DNA of 43,986 nucleotides, taken from the NCBI GenBank assembly GCA_015063695.1, contig SVTQ01000019.1, positions 1 to 43,986 on the forward strand, written 5' to 3'. The first letter of the stretch is position 1. The number at the start of each line of letters is the position of its first letter. This document shows, piece after piece, positions 27,291-33,050 of this stretch. The notes below the pieces were generated by a model. That model ran no database searches. It was not told where the DNA came from and saw only the letters and a program-made list of their open reading frames with translations. This DNA is from Oscillospiraceae bacterium (GTDB lineage: Bacteria > Bacillota > Clostridia > Oscillospirales > CAG-272). A program made the position numbers and the translations under genes.

Positions 27291-27998
27291 ATGGAATACA
27301 AAAAATATAAGACCGAGCTCCACTGCCACAGCAAAGAGGTAAGCCCCTGCGCAGGCGAGCCCGCAGAAAATATAGTTGAAAAATACGTGCGCTACGGCTA
27401 TAGCACCATAGTGCTCACAAACCACCTGACCGAACACGTCCTGAGCCTCGGAGCACCGAACGGCACGTGGGAGGAAAAGGTCAAGTTCTTCGTTGACGGC
27501 TACCGCAAGTTGAAAAAGGCGGCAGAGGGAAAGCTCAACATCCTTCTCGGCGCCGAGATATGCTTCCCTCAGTACAATAACGATTACCTTCTCTATGGGC
27601 TGACAGAAGAATTTCTTCTCTCCCACGAAAATGTCTACGATACAGATATCTACACCTTCCACGATAATACCTGGCAGGATATCATCACGATCCAGGCGCA
27701 CCCCTTCAGATGCAATCAGCATATAATCTGGCCCTGGGGAGTTGACGGGTGGGAGGTCTATAACGGACACCCCGACCAGAAAAGCGCCAACGCCGCCGCA
27801 AAGGCTTATGCAGAGACACACCCCGGCAGGATATATACCTCGGGCACAGACCACCACGATAAGGGCCACTTCCCTGCAGGCGGTATCCTCACGGACTTTG
27901 AGATAAAGACCAACGAACAGCTTCTGAGAACCCTCCGCGGAGGCTACTATTCTCTCATCGAGGAAGAAGATATCCGTACAGGAAAGAAAAGACTTTGA
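27291..27998 (+). CDS. PHP-domain metal-dependent phosphoesterase
   Basis: This is a 235-aa protein starting at ATG 27291, with GAGG 8 nt upstream. PHP metal ligands are present: H11 and H13 in TELHCHS, TNHLTEH near residue 43, Glu in LLGAEICF near 88, QAHPF near 134 and SGTDHHDKGHF near 188. Such proteins hydrolyse phosphoesters using a trinuclear metal centre; the substrate (for example histidinol phosphate or a nucleotide) is not evident. Downstream, its presumed terminator is duplicated around a structured repeat. Confidence 0.85.
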   Translation: MEYKKYKTELHCHSKEVSPCAGEPAENIVEKYVRYGYSTIVLTNHLTEHVLSLGAPNGTWEEKVKFFVDGYRKLKKAAEGKLNILLGAEICFPQYNNDYLLYGLTEEFLLSHENVYDTDIYTFHDNTWQDIITIQAHPFRCNQHIIWPWGVDGWEVYNGHPDQKSANAAAKAYAETHPGRIYTSGTDHHDKGHFPAGGILTDFEIKTNEQLLRTLRGGYYSLIEEEDIRTGKKRL

Positions 27999-28042
27999 TC
28001 ATAACCATGGATAAAACAGAGCAACCGTCATCATTGTTCCCG

Positions 28043-28066
28043 GTAGGGGCGAGCATTGCTCGTCCG
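28043..28066 (+). repeat. GTAG-headed REP-like palindrome
   Basis: Stem and loop are identical to the copies at 22365 and 23347 (GGCGAGC, ATT, GCTCGTCC). It lies between the PHP gene and the terminator-flanked element. Confidence 0.7.
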
Positions 28067-28086
28067 CTCATCATTCAGATGCCGAA

Positions 28087-28120
28087 GAAGAAGACTTCTT
28101 CCCCGTGAGAAGGCTTCTTT
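28087..28120 (+). repeat. Left terminator-hairpin copy flanking the structured element
   Basis: This 34-nt sequence repeats at 28354-28387 with one mismatch (A at 28094, C at 28361). It contains the hairpin GAAGACTTCT/AGAAGGCTTC, which is slightly impaired compared with the right copy. It directly abuts the element at 28121. Confidence 0.8.
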
Positions 28121-28353
28121 CAGACCGAAGACAAACTTGGTATAACGCAGATGTGAGCAAAAGAATATGCATAAACGCAAAGTTTTCTTGATGAAATCAT
28201 TTGACATTGAAAAGGCGGGCGAAAGCCCGCCACATCTGCTTATGGCGAGTTTTTCCCTCTACCATAGGTAACTATGCCGACGAGGAAAAAATCGCCAAAT
28301 CTACCTGCGTTTCTCTCAGTCTGCTGCAGAGTGTAGACTTTGTCTACACTCTG
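28121..28353 (+). mobile_element. Structured non-coding repeat inserted between duplicated terminators, copy 1
   Basis: A 233-nt sequence with a near-identical reverse-oriented copy at 41024-41300. On this strand it begins CAGACCGAAGAC and ends in a 12-bp hairpin CAGAGTGTAGAC/GTCTACACTCTG (28327-28338 with 28342-28353). Other helices are GCAGATGTG (28147-28155) with CACATCTGC (28231-28239), enclosing GGCGGGC-GAAA-GCCCGCC (28214-28231), and GGCGA plus TTTTT plus CCTC (28244-28259) with GAGG, AAAAA and TCGCC (28282-28296), capped by CATAG/CTATG. The ends share a rough inverted repeat around AGACAAA. No convincing ORF or transposase is present. The role is unknown; it looks mobile because it sits inside a locus-specific direct repeat. 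Confidence 0.75.
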
Positions 28354-28390
28354 GAAGAAGCCTTCTTCCCCGTGAGAAGGCTTCTTTTTT
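28354..28390 (+). terminator. Right terminator-hairpin copy, functional rho-independent terminator
   Basis: GAAGCCTTCT (28357-28366) pairs perfectly with AGAAGGCTTC (28375-28384) and is followed by TTTTTT. The first 34 nt match 28087-28120. This is the presumed original terminator of the PHP gene, now separated from it by the element. Bases 28391-28538 are AT-rich with nothing recognised. Confidence 0.85.
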
Positions 28391-28538
28391 CGTTTTTAGT
28401 GCATTTTTTATAAAATCAAAGCAACATTTTTTACGTTTAAAAATACCGTTTTGAACGAGAAAAAACGAGATTTCAAGAGAAAATCAAAGATAATGCCATG
28501 CTATTTTAAATTTTTTATATTTTTTTTGAAAAAACCTA

Positions 28539-28567
28539 TTGACACGGCACTGCTGTTGTGTTATAAT
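28539..28567 (+). promoter_or_regulatory. Sigma-A promoter of rplM-rpsI
   Basis: TTGACA (28539-28544), 17 bp, TATAAT (28562-28567), a full consensus match. The leader is only about 40 nt. Confidence 0.9.
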
Positions 28568-28616
28568 CATCCTGCTAAAAAATTAAACTTAATGCTAAAT
28601 AGCGGAGGAAAAATCT

Positions 28617-29051
28617 ATGTCTACATTCATGGCAAAGAGCGAATCCCTTAACCGCAAATGGTATATCATCGACGCTGCAGGCAAGCCCCTCGGTAAGACT
28701 GCTGCTGCCGCTGCTTCCATTCTTCGCGGTAAGATCAACCCTGAGTTCACTCCTCACGTTGACTGCGGTGATTTCGTAATCATCATCAACGCTGACAAGG
28801 CAGTTCTCACAGGTAGAAAGCTTGAACAGAAATACTACTATCGTCATTCCGGTTACATCGGCGGCCTTAAGGCTGTTCAGTACAAGGAACTGATGGCAAA
28901 GCGCCCCGAATTCGCAGTTGAACTCGCAGTTAAGGGCATGCTTCCCCACAACTCTATCGGCCGCAAGGCACTCACTCGTCTGAAGGTTTACGCAGGTGAT
29001 GCTCACAAGCACGCTGCTCAGAAGCCTGAAGTATACGAAGTAAAAATGTAA
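28617..29051 (+). CDS. rplM: 50S ribosomal protein L13
   Basis: This is a 144-aa early-assembly large-subunit protein. Conserved segments are [49 protein letters not shown] and [26 protein letters not shown] is 8 nt before the ATG. It forms a two-gene operon with rpsI, as in nearly all bacteria. Confidence 0.98.
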   Translation: MSTFMAKSESLNRKWYIIDAAGKPLGKTAAAAASILRGKINPEFTPHVDCGDFVIIINADKAVLTGRKLEQKYYYRHSGYIGGLKAVQYKELMAKRPEFAVELAVKGMLPHNSIGRKALTRLKVYAGDAHKHAAQKPEVYEVKM

Positions 29052-29070
29052 GAAAGGACGGATATAGAAA

Positions 29071-29472
29071 ATGTATACAAGTGCAAAACCTTATTTCTAC
29101 GGTACAGGCAGAAGAAAAAGTTCTGTAGCAAGAGTTCGTCTTTTCCCCGGCACAGGCAAGATCACGATCAACGGCCGTGACATCGACGATTACTTCGGAC
29201 TTGAAACACTCAAGCTCGTTATCAACCAGCCCTTCGGCGTAACAGGCACAATGGGTAAGTTTGACATCGTAGCTAACGTTAACGGCGGCGGCTTCTCCGG
29301 TCAGGCAGGCGCAATCCGTCACGGCGTAGCTCGTGCACTTCTTCTCGCAGACGAAACATATCGTCCCGCACTCAAGAAGGCAGGCTTCCTCACTCGTGAC
29401 CCCAGAATGAAGGAAAGAAAGAAGTACGGTCTCAAAGCAGCTCGTCGTGCTTCCCAGTTCAGCAAGAGATAA
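29071..29472 (+). CDS. rpsI: 30S ribosomal protein S9
   Basis: This is a 133-aa protein whose C-terminal tail reaches the P-site tRNA. It has [20 protein letters not shown], a [19 protein letters not shown] segment and the basic tail ending QFSKR, with the terminal Lys-Arg typical of S9. AAAGGA is upstream. It begins 19 nt after rplM and ends at a strong terminator. Confidence 0.98.
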   Translation: MYTSAKPYFYGTGRRKSSVARVRLFPGTGKITINGRDIDDYFGLETLKLVINQPFGVTGTMGKFDIVANVNGGGFSGQAGAIRHGVARALLLADETYRPALKKAGFLTRDPRMKERKKYGLKAARRASQFSKR

Positions 29473-29499
29473 GTTCATACTTCTCACAGAGATTATCAA

Positions 29500-29527
29500 G
29501 AGACTCCGTTTCCGGAGTCTCTTTTCT
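29500..29527 (+). terminator. Rho-independent terminator after rpsI
   Basis: GAGACTCCG (29500-29508) pairs with CGGAGTCTC (29513-29521) around TTTC, followed by TTTTC and TT. Confidence 0.9.
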
Positions 29528-29571
29528 TATGCAAAAAGCCCCGAAAGCAACATATCTTGATACAAATTTTA

Positions 29572-29609
29572 AAACCACCCTATGACCGTTAAAAATCACA
29601 GGGTGGTTT
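29572..29609 (-). terminator. Probable terminator of the DUF3788/DUF3795 gene
   Basis: AAACCACCCT (29572-29581) pairs with AGGGTGGTTT (29600-29609). On the reverse strand a TTTTAAAATTT stretch follows, fitting the reverse gene that ends at 29656. Confidence 0.65.
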
Positions 29610-29655
29610 GTGCCTTGTATTATATAAGACCGACAAATTGGAATTGTCACATCAT

Positions 29656-30381
29656 TTATACATTTTCATACTGATTTGGAACATACGGAAGTATTCCCCA
29701 TGTTATTTCATCAGCATAATGAACTTCAGTATGTATCATGGAACGGTAGTCTGCTGATGTAGCTTTAATACACGGATATTCCTCACATTCTTTACATTCA
29801 GATAATTTTCTTTTTACTATGCAGCTTTTTGCATTACAAGGTTCATCCTTACAATAGCAATTTTCACTATAACACCCTCCACAACGCATACTCCAATCTG
29901 TATTTCCCCACATTTTAGTGAGATGCAGTTCCATAATAGTTCGCAATTGCTCATCCAAATTCTGATAATGGACACACAAATCACAGCGTTGTCCGCACAT
30001 TGAAAATAAAGCATTCTCTTTGGGAAACGGCTTTCTGTTAGGCTTCTTTTTGATAAGAATAAGTTTCTTTACTTCTTCCAATTGTTGTAAAGTTTTAACA
30101 TCAATAAACATCCATTTTCCATCATGGTAAGTTTTTGAATTATTGTAATAATCTAAAATATACTCTGAAAATTCTTGCTGCTGCATTTCAAAAAGCTCTC
30201 GCTCTTTCTTTCCAAAGATGATTAGAAAAGTATATTTGTCGTCATGAATATAAATAGTAAGGATAGTCTTTTGACCTTGTTTGAATTTTAATTCATTTTT
30301 TCCATCCCCTACTTCATCAAGCCGATATTTTCCACGCATAAATATCATCGTTTCATGACTGATTTGCTCTAAAGTATTCAC
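29656..30381 (-). CDS. DUF3788-DUF3795 fusion-type protein with Cys-rich metal site
   Basis: This is a 241-aa protein. The GTG at 30381 with GGAGG 6 nt upstream is the best start; the open frame extends further but into the promoter. The first part (to about residue 115) resembles DUF3788 (FMRGKYRLDEVGDGKNELKF, ILTIYIHDDKYTFLIIFG). The C-terminal part is DUF3795-like with about a dozen Cys, in MCGQRCDLC, RCGGCY, CYCKDEPC and CKECEEYPC, probably binding zinc or an iron-sulfur cluster. Its base composition is clearly more AT-rich than neighbouring genes, suggesting transfer. Function unknown. Confidence 0.75.
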   Translation of the reverse strand: MNTLEQISHETMIFMRGKYRLDEVGDGKNELKFKQGQKTILTIYIHDDKYTFLIIFGKKERELFEMQQQEFSEYILDYYNNSKTYHDGKWMFIDVKTLQQLEEVKKLILIKKKPNRKPFPKENALFSMCGQRCDLCVHYQNLDEQLRTIMELHLTKMWGNTDWSMRCGGCYSENCYCKDEPCNAKSCIVKRKLSECKECEEYPCIKATSADYRSMIHTEVHYADEITWGILPYVPNQYENV

Positions 30382-30420
30382 GACACGCCTCCGTAAATTC
30401 AAGTTTTTCGAACTGATTGC

Positions 30421-30449
30421 ATTATACCATAAACCACTCAAATTTTCAA
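30421..30449 (-). promoter_or_regulatory. Promoter of the DUF3788/DUF3795 gene
   Basis: On the reverse strand TTGAAA (30449-30444), 17 bp, TATAAT (30426-30421). Confidence 0.75.
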
Positions 30450-30477
30450 CATTTCTACAATCATGCAAAAAATACGC

Positions 30478-30506
30478 ACTATGATTTCCTTTCATAGTGT
30501 TTATTT
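30478..30506 (-). terminator. Terminator of the esterase-DUF6440 operon
   Basis: On the reverse strand CACTATGA pairs with TCATAGTG, then CGTATTTTTTG follows. It sits just after the stop of the gene at 30511. Confidence 0.65.
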
Positions 30507-30510
30507 TTTA

Positions 30511-30693
30511 TCATCCGTTCAAAACAGGCGAAATAACGGGTTTTCCGTCCTTATCAAGAAGGGGTGTCATGCCGCCTGCGTAGCCGCTCTGATGGAAAAT
30601 GTAGTTTACGCCCGTTTCCTTATCCACCCAGATCTCTATAACACTCAAACCGCCCTGCGAATAAATCTTTTCAAATCTTTTTTCTTTAGCCAT
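30511..30693 (-). CDS. DUF6440-like small protein
   Basis: This is a 60-aa protein. It reads KRFEKIYSQGGLSVIEIWVDK, then ETGVNYIFHQSGYAGGMTPLL and DKDGKPV, the pattern of a small family found across Firmicutes (DUF6440). GAGG is 8 nt before the ATG. It is 12 nt downstream of the esterase gene in the same direction, so it is probably cotranscribed. No function is known. Confidence 0.75.
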   Translation of the reverse strand: MAKEKRFEKIYSQGGLSVIEIWVDKETGVNYIFHQSGYAGGMTPLLDKDGKPVISPVLNG

Positions 30694-30705
30694 TTTATTT
30701 ACCTC

Positions 30706-31536
30706 TTAAAATATCTTCAAAAATTCAAGGCTGTCGTCAAACCATGTGGCAACGTGGGGATCGGCAAGAATGTCAGCTCCCCACCATGTTTCCTTGGTTG
30801 AAATGGAGAGACCATGGTTTCCCTTGGGGTAAACGTGCATTTCAAAATGGATTCCCTCTTTTTTAAGAGCCGAAGCATACATAAGAGAGTTTTCAAGGGG
30901 AACGCAATCGTCCTCGAAGGTGTGCCATATAAATGCGGGCACCGTATTCTCCGTGATATGCTTTTCTATGCTGTAGCGGTCAAGCTCTTCTGTTGTTGCA
31001 TCCTGCTTCTCGATGGGATAACCCAGCATGCGCATAAAGGAGTCGTGGTGATAATATCTTGTGTCGCCCGTGATTACGGGATAGCAGGTAAGAACTGCCG
31101 TAGGCTTGTTTTCGCCGAATGCCATATCTTCATCGGACTTTGCCCAAGGCTCTGCCCAGAAGGTACCCATTGATGCCGCAAGATGTCCTCCTGCGGAAAA
31201 ACCGATAACGTAAACTCTTTCGGGGTCAACGTTGTACTTCTCAGCGTTTCTTCTTATATGTACGATAGCCTTTGAAACGTCCTCTACGGGACGGGGAAAC
31301 GCCGCTTTTTCGCCTACCGAATAATCAACGAGGAAGCAGTTGAAGCCTGCGGCAAAATAGTTTATGGCAACGGGCTCACCCTCGCGGTTGTTGGCAAGGA
31401 AAAAGTAGCCGCCGCCTGCAAGAACGACCATTGCGGCTCTTTTACCTGCATATACGCTTGCGCTGTCGTCATGTATAAACGTCTGCATCTTAACGGCAGA
31501 ATCGTCTTCTCTCAGATAAATTGTTTCAGTTGTCAT
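30706..31536 (-). CDS. Alpha/beta-hydrolase, acetyl-esterase (COG0657) type
   Basis: This is a 276-aa cytoplasmic esterase without signal peptide. The oxyanion motif is VVLAGGGYFFLANN near residue 38. The nucleophile is Ser114 in GFSAGG, the acid is an Asp at 209-210 in FEDDCVP, and the base is His241 in KGNHGL. Such enzymes remove acetyl groups from xylo-oligosaccharides or similar carbohydrates, which fits the nearby glycosidases. The start ATG has only a weak AAGG upstream. The DUF6440 gene follows after 12 nt. Confidence 0.85.
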   Translation of the reverse strand: MTTETIYLREDDSAVKMQTFIHDDSASVYAGKRAAMVVLAGGGYFFLANNREGEPVAINYFAAGFNCFLVDYSVGEKAAFPRPVEDVSKAIVHIRRNAEKYNVDPERVYVIGFSAGGHLAASMGTFWAEPWAKSDEDMAFGENKPTAVLTCYPVITGDTRYYHHDSFMRMLGYPIEKQDATTEELDRYSIEKHITENTVPAFIWHTFEDDCVPLENSLMYASALKKEGIHFEMHVYPKGNHGLSISTKETWWGADILADPHVATWFDDSLEFLKIF

Positions 31537-31569
31537 GTTTTCACCGACCTTCGTTATTAATCTAATATC

Positions 31570-31598
31570 ATTTTATCATATAGACGAAAATAATTCAA
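31570..31598 (-). promoter_or_regulatory. Promoter of the esterase operon
   Basis: On the reverse strand TTGAAT (31598-31593), 17 bp, TAAAAT (31575-31570). Confidence 0.7.
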
Positions 31599-31627
31599 TA
31601 AAATCTCGGCTAAACTTTAAAAAGGGG

Positions 31628-31655
31628 TTGCAAAAAAATTAAAATGTAGTATAAT
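31628..31655 (+). promoter_or_regulatory. Promoter of the inositol-monophosphatase family gene
   Basis: TTGCAA (31628-31633), 16 bp, TATAAT (31650-31655). The expected start near 31662 lies downstream of an ATG at 31654, supporting the later gene start. Confidence 0.75.
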
Positions 31656-31695
31656 GCTCTTTGCAAAAAAACAGATGAAAAGCGAGGCTATTAAT

Positions 31696-32475
31696 ATGAA
31701 GCTTCTTGAAGATATGAAAAAGGTTGCCCTTGAATGCGGCAATATCATGCTTTCCGCATCGTCGGATGAGCTGAGCGTTGAAACAAAGACGGGATGCCGC
31801 GACCTTGTTACAAAATACGACGTTGCGGTACAGAACTACGCCGTTTCCGCCCTTCATGAGATGTATCCCGATGCAAAGTTCTTCTGTGAGGAAGGAACGG
31901 ACAAGGACGAACTGAAGGAAGGTCTTGTTTTCGTTATAGACCCCATTGACGGCACTGCCAACTTTGCATGGGACATGCACCACAGCTGTGTTTCCATCGG
32001 CTGCTTCAAGGACGGCGTGCCCTATGCAGGCGCGGTATACGCCCCCTACACCGACGAAATGTTCACGGGAGCCGTCGGCCACGGCGCGTACTTCAACGAC
32101 AAGCCCATGCACGTTACAGACCTCCCCCTAAGGGATACAATAGTTCTTTTCGGCACTGCGCCATATAATGCAGAGCTTTGGGACGAGACCTTCAGAAAGG
32201 CAAAGGATATTCTCCCCAAATGTATGGATCTCAGACGCTACGGCGCGGCAGCCCTTGACCTTTGTTATCTTGCGGCAGGCAGAGCAGGTCTCTTCTTTGA
32301 AGAGATTCTCGCCCTGTGGGACTTTGCCGCAGGTCTTGTAATACTAAATGAAGCAGGCGGTGTCGCCATGCGCCTTGACGGCAGTCCCCTTCCCTTAACG
32401 GGTGAAAAGACAAACATCATCGCAGGAACAGAAAAGACAATTGCCGAAAGCGGTTTTATGAACGGCACACTTTAA
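31696..32475 (+). CDS. Inositol monophosphatase family protein (SuhB-like)
   Basis: This is a 259-aa Mg-dependent phosphatase. The ATG at 31696 has GAGG 8 nt upstream. Metal-binding motifs are Glu-Glu in FFCEEGTD near residue 65, DPIDGTANF (Asp82, Asp85), and WDFAAG (Asp209) in the C-terminal part. Family members dephosphorylate inositol phosphates, fructose-1,6-bisphosphate or PAP; the exact substrate is not clear. It is divergent from the esterase gene and followed by a repeat-rich spacer. Confidence 0.88.
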   Translation: MKLLEDMKKVALECGNIMLSASSDELSVETKTGCRDLVTKYDVAVQNYAVSALHEMYPDAKFFCEEGTDKDELKEGLVFVIDPIDGTANFAWDMHHSCVSIGCFKDGVPYAGAVYAPYTDEMFTGAVGHGAYFNDKPMHVTDLPLRDTIVLFGTAPYNAELWDETFRKAKDILPKCMDLRRYGAAALDLCYLAAGRAGLFFEEILALWDFAAGLVILNEAGGVAMRLDGSPLPLTGEKTNIIAGTEKTIAESGFMNGTL

Positions 32476-32526
32476 GACACGTAATATCTAAACATCGTAG
32501 TTTTTTTGACACGGAGAACTTAAATC

Positions 32527-32641
32527 AGCCTTCTCCAGTGGGAGAAGGTGTCACCGAAGGTGACGGATGAGGTGTCAACGAACTTCCACATAACTCCTCA
32601 TCCACCGCAAAGCGGTCCCCCTTCTCCCTCAGGAGAAGGCT
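32527..32641. repeat. Compound palindromic (MITE-like) intergenic repeat
   Basis: The ends AGCCTTCTCC (32527-32536) and GGAGAAGGCT (32632-32641) are inverted repeats. Inside are nested or serial hairpins: CCTTCTCC/GGAGAAGG (32529-32548), GTCACC/GGTGAC (32550-32564), GGATGAGG with CCTCATCC (32565-32572 with 32596-32603), ACCGC/GCGGT (32604-32616) and CCTTCTCC/GGAGAAGG (32620-32639). Similar sequences are, from memory, widespread between genes in gut Clostridia; no second copy is in this window. Confidence 0.7.
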
Positions 32642-32663
32642 AATTAAACGATATCATTGAACC

Positions 32664-32689
32664 GTAGGGACAGGCGTCCCCGACTGTCC
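32664..32689 (+). repeat. GTAG-headed REP-like palindrome, third stem class
   Basis: GTAG then GGACAG, GCGTCCCCGA and CTGTCC. It shares the GTAGGG head with the other copies; its loop resembles the copy at 23293. Confidence 0.6.
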
Positions 32690-32706
32690 ATTCTTGCTCA
32701 TTAGTA

Positions 32707-32747
32707 CAGAAGAACCCCAAATCCACACAGGATCTGGGGTTCTTCTG
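32707..32747. terminator. Long hairpin downstream of the 32748 gene
   Basis: CAGAAGAACCCCA (32707-32719) pairs with TGGGGTTCTTCTG (32735-32747), enclosing ATCC/GGAT. It directly abuts the reverse gene stop. There is no clean T run on either side, so termination is likely but not certain. Confidence 0.6.
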
Positions 32748-33050
32748 TTATAGCTCAATAAACTTATCTACTCTGTAAGGCTTATAATTCTTATTACAGT
32801 GAAGCCTGTAGAGAAAGACTGCCGCTTCGCTCATTCCCTTTACGTTTTCGCTGGGGGCTTCAAAATCCCTTGGCACGGGCGGATATTTTTTGTAGTACGC
32901 CACGTAAGGCTCGCTGTAAAGCGACTCAAATTCCACCACGATAATGTCAAAGCTCTGACTTATTACGTACCTTGAACGAACTCCCTCCGGAGACAGCCTT
33001 TCCGCGCTTTTATAAAGCACTCTTGAATAAAGCATACCTTCTCTCCCCAT
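32748..33050 (-). CDS. Small hypothetical protein coupled to GH35
   Basis: This is a 100-aa protein, not recognised. Its ATG overlaps the GH35 stop by one base (TAATG), indicating translational coupling; no independent ribosome binding site is clear. A later in-frame ATG (MLYSRVLY) has AAGG too close to be better. The protein is Tyr-rich (SRYVISQSFDIIVVEFESLY, then YVAYYKKYPPVPRDF) with no membrane segment or signal. Its position suggests a role linked to galactoside use, but that is only inferred. Confidence 0.7.
   Translation of the reverse strand: MGREGMLYSRVLYKSAERLSPEGVRSRYVISQSFDIIVVEFESLYSEPYVAYYKKYPPVPRDFEAPSENVKGMSEAAVFLYRLHCNKNYKPYRVDKFIEL

Noticed and set aside
28121..28353. The structured element as an IS200/IS605 remnant, HEARO-type RNA or group II intron fragment
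   Set aside because: There is no transposase, IscB-like or reverse transcriptase frame, no recognisable intron domain V, and those families do not make 27-34 bp target duplications.
28201..28413. A 70-codon forward frame within the structured element, and an antisense frame in copy 2
   Set aside because: The two element copies do not keep the frame, there is no ribosome binding site, and the sequence is explained by RNA-like pairing and terminators.
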